Source of the DNA: Marinomonas algarum
Lineage (GTDB): Bacteria; Pseudomonadota; Gammaproteobacteria; Pseudomonadales; Marinomonadaceae
Assembly: GCF_020532605.1 (NCBI RefSeq)
Contig: NZ_JAJATW010000008.1
Span: 79,038-143,037, forward strand
Length of the DNA stretch: 64,000 nt
Direction of reading: 5' to 3'
Positions within the stretch are counted from its first letter, which is position 1. Each line of letters opens with the position of its first letter. The translations under genes were made by a program, and so were the position numbers. Shown piece after piece: positions 41,412 through 49,544 of the stretch. A model generated the notes under the pieces. That model saw only the letters and a program-made list of their open reading frames with translations. It did not search any database and was not told the DNA's origin.

Positions 41412-41788
41412 GCCCACACCCATACTCCTGATAAAACGCAGAAACAACCTGAGATAACTAACACCGCAATAGAGATTGACTTACCAGAATCCAACTCTTC
41501 ACAGTGACCAAAATCCTGAATGATGTGCTTAATGGTTGCACAAAAATAGTAACCAAAAGCAGTCATTAGTCCCCAAACCACGAACTTACCTAGTGGATTT
41601 TGATCAAAAAAACCTAGCATGTCGCCAAAGCCATTTTCAGAGGCTAGGGAAAGGTATAAAACAGGCAAAAATATTGCCATACTTACCCATAGTATTACTG
41701 AAGATACACGATGGACAATCGACACTATGGCAGTGATAGGCAGCCTTATTGTCTTCAAATCTAAGTTAACTGGTCGAGCTTTACTCAT
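41408..41788 (-). CDS. sdhC: SdhC-like cytochrome b556 subunit (orphan, heme ligand lost)
   Basis: 126 residues from the ATG at 41788, with GGAGAGGTGT just upstream; the longer frame to 41848 has no family similarity. The N-terminus MSKARPVNLDLKTIRLPIT is typical SdhC. ITAIVSIVHRVSS keeps the quinone-site Ser and Arg (S23, R27; E. coli S27, R31). Three membrane helices. The E. coli heme ligand His84 is Y81 here (TAFGYYFCATIKHIIQDFGH). Together with the Asn in SdhD, the pair should not hold heme b in the usual way. Coupled to sdhD; a promoter and an operator-like palindrome lie upstream. Confidence 0.85.
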   Translation of the reverse strand: MSKARPVNLDLKTIRLPITAIVSIVHRVSSVILWVSMAIFLPVLYLSLASENGFGDMLGFFDQNPLGKFVVWGLMTAFGYYFCATIKHIIQDFGHCEELDSGKSISIAVLVISGCFCVLSGVWVWA

Positions 41789-41828
41789 ACACCTCTCCAA
41801 ACATGAAAATAAAAATGACATATTAGTA

Positions 41829-41845
41829 CAAACGATATTCGTTTG
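41829..41845. promoter_or_regulatory. Inverted repeat at the predicted sdhC transcript start
   Basis: CAAACGA-TAT-TCGTTTG, 7-bp perfect arms, about 40-57 bases before the sdhC start codon and next to the -10 at 41847-41852. Possible operator or 5' hairpin. Confidence 0.45.
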
Positions 41846-41888
41846 CATTATATATGTTAAGGGCTATTCTTTCTCTAAAAGGGACGTT

Positions 41889-41908
41889 ATTTCAGTTAAT
41901 ACTGAACA
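41889..41908. promoter_or_regulatory. Operator-like palindrome, copy 1 (sdhCD)
   Basis: ATTTCAGT-TAAT-ACTGAACA: 14 of 16 positions fit TGTTCAGT-N4-ACTGAACA. It lies ~100 bp before sdhC, just upstream of the predicted -35 zone. The same motif occurs at 48844 and 49394. Confidence 0.55.
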
Positions 41909-42189
41909 TTCAGCCAGTTTCTTCATACACACTAAAAGGTTTTCACTTTATCTAGTGTTTTGAAGAGCCTAAGTAACTCGAATATCCCTATTACTTGCAA
42001 AAAACAACCATCAGACTTGTTACGTCGCTCTTGGAATTGAGGATTGCTTTTAGTCATTGTTAAAAAAAGAAATTACTTGCGCGTAGTATATCATCGTTTA
42101 CCTATAAAAGAATCTGTCTGAAAAGTCGACATGCATGATTTTTTTATAATAATGATTACTATTTTCGGTAAGAATAATCGAAGAAGCCG

Positions 42190-44415
42190 TTACGTAGAGG
42201 TGCCAACCAAGTGTTCTCTCTTGTTCAGTTTATGCTCAAAATGTTCGATGCTTAAGGGCCTAGAGAAATAGTACCCCTGAAATATGCTTACGCCATGTTG
42301 GCTTAAAAAGCTGAGTTCCTCTTTATTTTCTACACCTTCAGCAACGATGTTTAGATTGAAGCTCTGTGCTAAACCAATGATAGATCTTGTAATGATGGCA
42401 GTGTTTTTATTAGAAGTAATATCAGAAACAAAACTTTTATCAATTTTAATTTCATCAATAGGGAACTGATGAAGGTAGTTTAAAGAAGAGTACCCTGTAC
42501 CAAAATCGTCTAGTGATATGGATATTCCAAGACTTTTTAGGTAGTTTAATTTCTCGATTGTACCTTTAATGTCTTCTATTAAAATAGATTCCGTTACTTC
42601 TAATGTCAGTTTTTTCGTATTGATACCATGACTATTAATAGTGTGCATAATTTTATCTATGAAATCTTTTTGCCAGATTTGTCTTGCACTTAAATTGACT
42701 GCAATGGTTAATTCAGAAAAGGCAGCATGAGACTGCCACTTTTGAAGCATTTCACACGCTTTTTCCAGCACAGTCTGACCTATTTCAATGATCAAATTAT
42801 TTTCTTCTGCCTGCTCAAGGAAATCAGCAGGTGAAAGAAGGCCTCTGGTAGGATGGTGCCAACGAACTAATGCTTCAGCGCCAAGTGTTGTTCCATTTCT
42901 ATCAACTTTAGGTTGTAAGTAAATACAGAAATTACCCTCTTTAAGAGAGGACTTAATCTCTAAGGCTAATGTGTTCGATTGAGTGAGTTCTTCGTGCCTT
43001 GATAAGCTAAATATTTTGGGCTCATAATTACCTTCAGACTTAGATTTGTACATAGCAATATCTGCTAATTGAAGTATGTACCCTGGCGTTACTTCTTGTG
43101 AATTGAAAACAATACCCCCAATGCTGATAGAGACGTCATAATCAATTGTTTCCTTATTTAAATCATTTGTGAGTAAAAAAGGCGTGCTGGTTTTTTCTAT
43201 AATGTTCTTTGAATAATCTAATGCAACTGAAAGCGCTTCTTTTTCTTTCTGCTCTACTCTAGGGTAAATGATGATAAACTCATCACCACCAAGGCGAGAA
43301 AATATATGTTGTTTAGGGATACAGTCTAAAATGCGATCTGAAAAAAGTTTTAATAGTTTGTCTCCGATATGATGCCCATAGCTATCGTTTAACATTTTAA
43401 ACTTATTTAAGTCTATGAAGAGAACCGCATGGTAATAGTGTTCATTTTTACGGGAGGAGATAACATCTTCGAGCATAGTCTCTAACTGGGTTCTGTTTGC
43501 AAGCCCTGTGAGAGGGTCGGAGTAGGCAAGGCGTTCAACTTCAAGTTGGTTCCTTTTTTCAGTAGTGATGTCAAGGATAATACCCACAATGTACATTGGC
43601 TTACCATCTTGATCGTATTCAGCAATTCTTCCCCTATCCCAAACCCATGTTATCTCACCACTTGCTTTTTTTACGCGAAACTTAACATTGTAAATTTTTC
43701 CATGCTCGAGCATATCATTTATTGCTGATGTAACGATAGCGATGTCGTCTTCGAAGATACAAGAAATAAACTCTGAAAAAGTGTTCTCAGATGTGGTGAC
43801 GCCCGTGATGATACTCCATTGCTTATTATGAAAGACTTCATTTGTTACCTTGTTCCATTCCCATAGACCTTCCTCTGATATTTCAAATATTTTTTCTAGG
43901 TGAGAAGTGTTTTTTAAAAAGCTAATGTCTTTTATTTCTCTGTTAAATTCAAATATTTTTAATTTTTCATCCATTCCTTTGAAAGGGACTTTTAAAGAAA
44001 GTTCTTTAGCCTTGTGATATCGGTTGTATTTTATTTTATATTTTTTACCTTCTTCGTGGTCATCCATAATTTTTTTGTTCTGAGCGATACTGTTTGTAGT
44101 GTTGTTACTTTCGGCGGTCAGGTTGGCCTTTGCGATGTCATTAGAGTAAATGATGTCACCATCGTAGTTTTTAACAACAACAGCACCATTGATAGAGTTC
44201 AGGATACCTTGTAGTACATTAATATAACGCTCAAAACTCTTTTTCAGAACCAAGGCTGTGATTGAAAAAGAGAAAAAAGTAGACAGGAAAAGGCTGTATC
44301 CTAGGCTTATGTCTGTTATGAAAGACAATAAAATAAAGCAAGCGGATAACGTGACAGTTAAAAAAAGCGCTTTTTTTAACTCAGCGTTGAGTTGGTATCC
44401 AGTGATACTCTTCAT
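42190..44415 (-). CDS. PAS-GGDEF-EAL membrane protein (c-di-GMP turnover)
   Basis: 741 residues from the ATG at 44415 (MKSITGYQLNAELKKAL, AGAGAAATAAGT upstream); the frame extending to 44562 runs into the RND gene. Two N-terminal membrane helices (~15-55, FLTVTLSACFILLSFI; LFLSTFFSFSITALVL), a short PAS-like stretch, a full PAS domain with PAC (~185-305, EISEEGLWEWNKVT), GGDEF (~310-470, active motif RLGGDEF) and EAL (~485-735, GAEALVRWHHP, DDFGTGYSSL, EGVENKEEL, QGYYFSRP). Both catalytic motifs look intact, so it may make or break c-di-GMP. It starts 29 bp after the RND stop and is probably co-transcribed. Confidence 0.9.
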   Translation of the reverse strand: MKSITGYQLNAELKKALFLTVTLSACFILLSFITDISLGYSLFLSTFFSFSITALVLKKSFERYINVLQGILNSINGAVVVKNYDGDIIYSNDIAKANLTAESNNTTNSIAQNKKIMDDHEEGKKYKIKYNRYHKAKELSLKVPFKGMDEKLKIFEFNREIKDISFLKNTSHLEKIFEISEEGLWEWNKVTNEVFHNKQWSIITGVTTSENTFSEFISCIFEDDIAIVTSAINDMLEHGKIYNVKFRVKKASGEITWVWDRGRIAEYDQDGKPMYIVGIILDITTEKRNQLEVERLAYSDPLTGLANRTQLETMLEDVISSRKNEHYYHAVLFIDLNKFKMLNDSYGHHIGDKLLKLFSDRILDCIPKQHIFSRLGGDEFIIIYPRVEQKEKEALSVALDYSKNIIEKTSTPFLLTNDLNKETIDYDVSISIGGIVFNSQEVTPGYILQLADIAMYKSKSEGNYEPKIFSLSRHEELTQSNTLALEIKSSLKEGNFCIYLQPKVDRNGTTLGAEALVRWHHPTRGLLSPADFLEQAEENNLIIEIGQTVLEKACEMLQKWQSHAAFSELTIAVNLSARQIWQKDFIDKIMHTINSHGINTKKLTLEVTESILIEDIKGTIEKLNYLKSLGISISLDDFGTGYSSLNYLHQFPIDEIKIDKSFVSDITSNKNTAIITRSIIGLAQSFNLNIVAEGVENKEELSFLSQHGVSIFQGYYFSRPLSIEHFEHKLNKREHLVGTST

Positions 44416-44444
44416 ACTTATTTCTCTGTAAAATTCTGTGTGTT

Positions 44445-47400
44445 TTAGTCTAAGCTGTTTTGTTGTGCCTGATCGGTATTGGTTAACAGCATGTACAGGC
44501 AAGGAACAATAACTAATGATAGTAATGTTGAAGCAACTAATCCAAAAATAATCGCGTAACACAAAGGAGCGTACATTGGGCTTCCTATTGCCAACGGGAT
44601 TAAACCAACAATGGTTGTGATTGAAGTTGTTAAAATAGGGCGTAAACGCGCAGCAGCACCTTCTGCCGCTGCCTCAGCCACACTTGCTCCTATTTGTAAT
44701 CGTTTGTTCATCGTATCTACCATGACAATGCCATTATTTGCCACAATGCCTATTAAGGCAATAACGCCAATTATTGCGAAAAAGCTTAGCGACAGTCCAG
44801 TTAGCCAGAAACCAAGAAAAGTACCGATTAACGCCAGTGGCATGGTGACCATAAGGATTAAGGCCTGCTTGAATGAGTCGAAGACAATAACCAGAACCCC
44901 AAGAACAATAATTAAAGCCACAACTAGCATAGCACCTGCAGAGCCAAATGTTTCTGCTGACTCTTCTGCTTCACCTCCAATTGTCCAAGTATACCCTGCA
45001 GGCCATTGTTTACTCAGTTTTGTTAAACTTGGGTTGAGCTCACTGATGATGTCATTGATGTTACCTTCACTGAGTTTTGATAGAACAGTGATTGATCGCT
45101 CTCCATCGTGATGAATGATAGAAGTAGGGGTTTCTGACAGTTTTGTTGAAAAAAGGGCAGGTAGAGCAACTGTTGTACCATTAGCAGTAAAAGCGCGCAC
45201 CAGTGCGAACTCTTCGATTTGTGTTGGCCCGCCAGCATCACCTTCTCGACTCATCCAGTTGAGTCCGAGATGAATGTCAATGTCATCTTCTGGACCTGGC
45301 GTGGTAAAGTTCGCGATGGTGTCGTTTGATAAAGCAAAGCGAATTTGATAGGCAAGATCTTGCATGTTCAAACCAAAGAAATCGATGGCTTCACGTTTTG
45401 GAACGAGAGATATCTCAGTTTTGACGCTACCAAGGTTGTCTCTTACATCGGTTGTACCTGGTATGCTAGCTAGCAATGTTTGCACCTGAGTAGATAGAAT
45501 GCGAAGTTGATTCATATCTGTTCCCTTAATTGCAACGGAAATAGGATCATTTGTGCTGGGGCCACTTGATTCACCGACAACTAATAAGGTTGCTCCAACG
45601 ACGTGGTTGTTTAGGTGCTCTGCCAATTCTTCTCTGATTTTGTTAACCAGCTCATAACTTGCGGTATCGCGCAGCTCAGAATTGACGAGGGTTATGGAAA
45701 ATCCGATAAAGTTTTCTGCTTGAGAAGGTTCTAGAGTTGACAAAATTGATGCAGAGGCTAGAGGACTCTTCCGTCCAACGAGTTTAATAATGCTGTCAAT
45801 GTACGGTTTGCTGCTGAGAATGTGGCCAATATCGTCAGCAATACTCTGGCTGGTATTGAGTGTGGTTGTGGCAGGCAGTTCAATATTAATACCTACGTTG
45901 ATGCCGTCAGTAGGCGGATAAAGTACCATGGGAATCTTGCTAGCGGCAATTAATGACACAACGAAAAGCACAAAAGCGCTTGCAACCCAAAAACTTGCGC
46001 GCTTCTTATTTTTTAATGTTGTGCTTAAGCTCCATGTTTTCATGAGAGAAGACGTTTTTGCTAAAAGTAGATCGGCACGCGTCTCTTTTATATCCGCTCC
46101 TTTTTTAGCAATGTTGCCTAGGAGGTATCGAGAGAGAGGGATACTTGCGAGCATCGCCACAGCAAATGCAACAGTAAGACAGGCTATGGCTGTTACGGGC
46201 AATACGCGAATGAACTTTCCTGAAATCCCTTCGATTGCCATCAGCGGTGCCAAGGCTAAAATAGTAGTGAGTTGTCCTGCAAAGGCAGGCATGCCATATT
46301 TTTTGATTGTCGCTAATACCGCTTGACCGAAGGTTTTTTTATAAGTGTAAACTTCTTCATGTAACCCCTCCATCATTAAAATAAACACATCAACTAATAA
46401 GCCTAGCGCCAGCACCATGCCAATTATGACCAGCTCATTCAGGCTGTAACCTAATAGCCAAATGACCACCAAGGCACCAGCAAATGATAGGGGAATGGAC
46501 AGTCCTGCTATCAGTCCTTCACGCCACGTTAGTACTAAGAATAAAATCAAAAAAACAGCGATCATGGCTTGTAAGCCATTGATGAAAACATTAAATAACG
46601 AATCTCGAATTTGGTCTGCTTCATTCTGAGTGATGACATAGTCAATTGTTTTTGGCCAAAAGTGGCTTTGCTGCCACTCTTCTAAGGCGGCTTCGATATC
46701 ATTATTTAATTCAACAGTGTCTGCGCCCGGTATTTTTTTAATACTGACTTCAATTGTTTTTCCAAATGGGCGCCCTTTTTCACTGAAAAAAGCACGAGCC
46801 TCTTCCTTTTCCAGTTGTCTAGTCACGCGGCCTAATTCATTTAAGCGTACGGGCCGGTTGTTAAACTCGCCACTCAGTCTAATAATAGGCAAATTCTTGA
46901 GATCATCTAGAGACGTAAATTGCCCCTCTAAGCGCACAACCGCGCCAATTTTCTGACTCTCGATGTCACCAAAAGGTTGGTTTAAATTGGCATTTGTTAT
47001 GGCTTGACTGACCGCATTTGGAGAAATTCCCAGGGCGAGTAGTCGTTCAGGATCAAGTAAAATCTGGATGATTTCGTCTCGTTTACCGCCTAATGTAACT
47101 TGGTTGACACCGCTAATAGCTTCAATATCATCTTGGAGTGTCTTGGCAAGGTTATTTAACTCAACATCGGATGCATCACCAAAAAGAGTAACGGTCATGA
47201 TCGGTCTATCGTCTACAGCAACCTGTTGAATGTTGGGGAACTCCGCTTCTCTTGGTAAATTGCTCTGTGCGTCAGATATGGCATCCCGTAAACGTTGCAT
47301 CGCTTCAGCGGTATCGGAATCCGCTGTAAACTCTACAGCGATAATAGAGTAAGAGTCGAACGAAGCACTTGAAAAAGTTTTGAGGCCTTTTAATGTTGTA

Positions 47401-47651
47401 ATTTCGTCTTCAAGCTTTTGAGTGACCTGCTCCTCAATCGTCTGTGGGTCCGCTCCAGCCCACAATGTCGTTACTGTTGCATTGGGGATGTCCAAATCAG
47501 GCAAAGACTCTTTTGTGAGGCTTGAATAGGCAAAGTAACCACCAGCGAAAAGTAGCAGTGTTAATAAAAGACCGAAAGTCGTCTTTAAAAGGAAGAACCG
47601 TGCAAGAGGGTGAGCGTTCGCAACGTCGTGACTCTCTTCCTTTGGACTCAT
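44445..47651 (-). CDS. RND-family efflux permease
   Basis: Inner-membrane proton-driven pump of the AcrB/HAE type. 1068 residues with the usual two halves, each one helix plus a large periplasmic loop followed by a helix bundle. The proton-relay positions differ from AcrB: where AcrB has VDDA (D407, D408), this protein has LVDVFILMMEG (second Asp replaced by Val), and where AcrB has K940, this has Asn (VANNGIVMVD). Related non-AcrB subfamilies also vary here, so it may be a different coupling type. The start overlaps the stop of the membrane-fusion gene (ATGA). No outer-membrane channel gene (TolC type) is next to it. Confidence 0.92.
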   Translation of the reverse strand: MSPKEESHDVANAHPLARFFLLKTTFGLLLTLLLFAGGYFAYSSLTKESLPDLDIPNATVTTLWAGADPQTIEEQVTQKLEDEITTLKGLKTFSSASFDSYSIIAVEFTADSDTAEAMQRLRDAISDAQSNLPREAEFPNIQQVAVDDRPIMTVTLFGDASDVELNNLAKTLQDDIEAISGVNQVTLGGKRDEIIQILLDPERLLALGISPNAVSQAITNANLNQPFGDIESQKIGAVVRLEGQFTSLDDLKNLPIIRLSGEFNNRPVRLNELGRVTRQLEKEEARAFFSEKGRPFGKTIEVSIKKIPGADTVELNNDIEAALEEWQQSHFWPKTIDYVITQNEADQIRDSLFNVFINGLQAMIAVFLILFLVLTWREGLIAGLSIPLSFAGALVVIWLLGYSLNELVIIGMVLALGLLVDVFILMMEGLHEEVYTYKKTFGQAVLATIKKYGMPAFAGQLTTILALAPLMAIEGISGKFIRVLPVTAIACLTVAFAVAMLASIPLSRYLLGNIAKKGADIKETRADLLLAKTSSLMKTWSLSTTLKNKKRASFWVASAFVLFVVSLIAASKIPMVLYPPTDGINVGINIELPATTTLNTSQSIADDIGHILSSKPYIDSIIKLVGRKSPLASASILSTLEPSQAENFIGFSITLVNSELRDTASYELVNKIREELAEHLNNHVVGATLLVVGESSGPSTNDPISVAIKGTDMNQLRILSTQVQTLLASIPGTTDVRDNLGSVKTEISLVPKREAIDFFGLNMQDLAYQIRFALSNDTIANFTTPGPEDDIDIHLGLNWMSREGDAGGPTQIEEFALVRAFTANGTTVALPALFSTKLSETPTSIIHHDGERSITVLSKLSEGNINDIISELNPSLTKLSKQWPAGYTWTIGGEAEESAETFGSAGAMLVVALIIVLGVLVIVFDSFKQALILMVTMPLALIGTFLGFWLTGLSLSFFAIIGVIALIGIVANNGIVMVDTMNKRLQIGASVAEAAAEGAAARLRPILTTSITTIVGLIPLAIGSPMYAPLCYAIIFGLVASTLLSLVIVPCLYMLLTNTDQAQQNSLD

Positions 47652-48820
47652 TGTATTGCTCCGCTCTTATCATTTAATACGTTAACAACATCATCGTCAG
47701 ATAAACGTGAGCGACCCTCTGTGACAAGGCGATCTCCTTGTTCTAAACCGCTTAGTAGTTCATAGCTTTGTTTACCCGCTAAGCCTAATTTGACAAAAGT
47801 TTTTGAGACCCTATGAGTGTCTTCGTTGATTTTAAAAACATAAGGTTTGTTGTTTTCGAAACGCACACTGTCGATAGGAATAGACAGTGTATTTTTTGCC
47901 ACTGCTCCTTCTATCCATACAGAAAGATAAGCGCCATCTTGTAAGTATTCAGCTCCGGAAGTACTGCGCAGCGTTACGGTAAAAGTGCGTGTAGCAGGAT
48001 TAATTGACGGGCTAACGGAGTACACGATTCCCATTGCATTATGGACGGGTTTTGTCTGACCCTGTTGGGACGACCCAGTTGAAGGTTGGAAAATGGTGGT
48101 GGATCCTGCCTTGACCTGTGAATAATAAAAAGAAGGTAAGTCAATCATAAGTTCAAAGGAAGAAGGATCAATAATCAACACAGGAGTGGTATTTAACGCA
48201 TTGGCTTCTGTACTGATGTTTACCTGAGAAGGTGAAAAATAGGTGCCTTGTTTGATGTTGATTCTGGCGATGATACCGTCTAAGGGTGAGATAATTCGCG
48301 ATTGCTTAGCAACTATGTGTGCGTTTTCTAGCGCAACTTGTGCTTGTTCTAGTCTTGCTTCTACCTCGTCAAGATCTTGTTGAGAAGCAAAACGCTTTTC
48401 TTGTAATTCTTTAATGCGTATAAAGTTTTTACGAGCGAGATCAACGTTTACTTGAGCATCCCGAACAGCGGTATGGGACAGTTCACCAGGTTGTCCATCA
48501 ATGGGCAGATTTTTTTCCTGATATGCAATTAACTGATTACGGCTAACAGGGTCGCCTTCTTTTAGTGTTTGATCTACATAAATGATTTTTCCAGGGCTTT
48601 CAAAGCTAAGAAATTCACGATGAACCGCTCTGACTGTGCCTTCACCGAATAGCCAAGTTTGAACATCAGCACGCACCACGCTTTCGGCATAAACGCTGGT
48701 TTTTACTTCATTGGCAGAATAGGAGGTCATGGTTTCTTGATCTGTTGAAGCGTTGTTGTCGGTATTACATGCAACCAGCAGAAAAGCCATTAAGTTTAAA
48801 TTTATTATTTTTGTGATCAT
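47648..48820 (-). CDS. RND membrane-fusion (periplasmic adaptor) lipoprotein
   Basis: Bridges the RND pump to an outer-membrane channel. 390 residues from the ATG at 48820 (AGGCAGACATC upstream); the frame to 48856 has no ribosome site. Lipoprotein signal ending LMAFLLVAC, so lipid-anchored. Then barrel-sandwich and coiled-coil hairpin (AQVNVDLARKNFIRIKELQ; ASQQDLDEVEARLEQAQ), lipoyl half-motif (SRIISPLDGIIARINIKQG) and C-terminal beta domains. A 78-bp gap after the regulator gene holds a hairpin and an operator-like palindrome, suggesting its own promoter. Confidence 0.92.
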   Translation of the reverse strand: MITKIINLNLMAFLLVACNTDNNASTDQETMTSYSANEVKTSVYAESVVRADVQTWLFGEGTVRAVHREFLSFESPGKIIYVDQTLKEGDPVSRNQLIAYQEKNLPIDGQPGELSHTAVRDAQVNVDLARKNFIRIKELQEKRFASQQDLDEVEARLEQAQVALENAHIVAKQSRIISPLDGIIARINIKQGTYFSPSQVNISTEANALNTTPVLIIDPSSFELMIDLPSFYYSQVKAGSTTIFQPSTGSSQQGQTKPVHNAMGIVYSVSPSINPATRTFTVTLRSTSGAEYLQDGAYLSVWIEGAVAKNTLSIPIDSVRFENNKPYVFKINEDTHRVSKTFVKLGLAGKQSYELLSGLEQGDRLVTEGRSRLSDDDVVNVLNDKSGAIQ

Positions 48821-48843
48821 GATGTCTGCCTTTTTATTCAGTA

Positions 48844-48863
48844 TGATCAGTAACAACTGAACA
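48844..48863. promoter_or_regulatory. Operator-like palindrome, copy 2 (efflux operon)
   Basis: TGATCAGT-AACA-ACTGAACA, 15 of 16 positions fit TGTTCAGT-N4-ACTGAACA, ending 24 bases before the adaptor start codon. A further half-site TTCAGT (48837-48842) sits beside it. Confidence 0.55.
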
Positions 48864-48873
48864 GATTAGAGGT

Positions 48874-48897
48874 AAAAAAAGCACCTAAGTGCCTTTT
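48874..48897 (-). terminator. Weak terminator/attenuator after the regulator gene
   Basis: On the minus strand AAAGGCAC-TTAG-GTGC is followed by seven T, directly after the regulator stop. The stem is short (4-5 bp with a bulge), so partial read-through is likely. Confidence 0.5.
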
Positions 48898-48898
48898 G

Positions 48899-49369
48899 TT
48901 ATTCCTTACTGTACAGCGTTTTAATTAATTTCTGTGTACTTTTAAGGTACTCGGTGTAGAACTGTTCGAGTGCTTCAAGCCTTTTCTGTGATGCCTGCCA
49001 TGAGTCTGGTAAAGCATTGCGAGCCTCCTTTATAGTCTGTGAGGCTTTGCTCATCCTTTGCATAGAACCTTGTAGTAATTTCATATAGGGGTCTTGAGAC
49101 ATCTGAAAAAAATCACCTCGTTCACCCAATTTTGAGACGCGCTCTATAACAGATAAGTTTTCTAGCAGCCTAGTATTCGTACTGACACTGCCTCGGCTAA
49201 TTTGCAGACGGGCAGCGATGTCGCTAAAACTAAAGGGGCCGCTTTCTATCAGCAATAAGCCAATGATTTTTCCAGCAATGCGAGGAAGCCCTTCACTTTG
49301 AGTAATCATGCCCATTTGTTCAATAAAGCTGTCGACAATTTCTTTTGTATTTTCTTCGTAGTTTGACAT
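48899..49369 (-). CDS. GbsR/MarR-type transcriptional regulator
   Basis: 156 residues. Winged helix-turn-helix near residues 45-105 (GPFSFSDIAARLQISRGSVSTNTRLLENLSVIERVS) followed by a helical dimerisation tail. The GbsR group is recognised from LPRIAGKIIGLLLIES before the helix-turn-helix. It lies between an efflux operon on its own strand and a divergent Lol-like operon, and a palindrome matching a dimeric regulator site stands in both promoters. It is therefore the natural candidate to control both; repressor or activator mode and ligand are unknown. The ribosome site is weak. Confidence 0.88.
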   Translation of the reverse strand: MSNYEENTKEIVDSFIEQMGMITQSEGLPRIAGKIIGLLLIESGPFSFSDIAARLQISRGSVSTNTRLLENLSVIERVSKLGERGDFFQMSQDPYMKLLQGSMQRMSKASQTIKEARNALPDSWQASQKRLEALEQFYTEYLKSTQKLIKTLYSKE

Positions 49370-49393
49370 AGCACCATACTATTGGGTTTTATT

Positions 49394-49413
49394 TGTTCAG
49401 TAAAGACTAAACA
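49394..49413. promoter_or_regulatory. Operator-like palindrome, copy 3 (regulator / Lol-like operon)
   Basis: TGTTCAGT-AAAG-ACTAAACA, 15 of 16 positions fit TGTTCAGT-N4-ACTGAACA; extends to 9-bp arms TTGTT...AACAA. It is 25 bases before the regulator start and 2 bases before a perfect TTGACA (49416-49421) facing the Lol-like operon. Confidence 0.6.
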
Positions 49414-49544
49414 AGTTGACACGTTTTAAATAATAGCATTTCATCTAGATACTATTATCGTACTTGAATACGGTAGATGTCGCTAAAAGAACTTAATAGT
49501 TTAATAGAAAATGTGCTTATCACCACAGATCAAGGGAATGTCTT

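Larger units (their letters stand above)
41789..42189. other. 401-bp intergenic region upstream of sdhCD
   Basis: No gene seen. It holds a minus-strand -10 TATAAT (41852-41847; no good -35), a 17-bp inverted repeat CAAACGA-TAT-TCGTTTG (41829-41845) near the expected transcript start, and the 20-bp operator-like palindrome at 41889-41908. The part from 41909 to 42189, AT-rich, shows nothing I can name. Confidence 0.6.

Noticed and set aside
45928..46326. Antisense frames of 100 or more codons, here and at 44611-45111, 3966-4526 and 20889-21245
   Set aside because: They are mirror images of well-supported genes on the other strand, without ribosome sites or family similarity.
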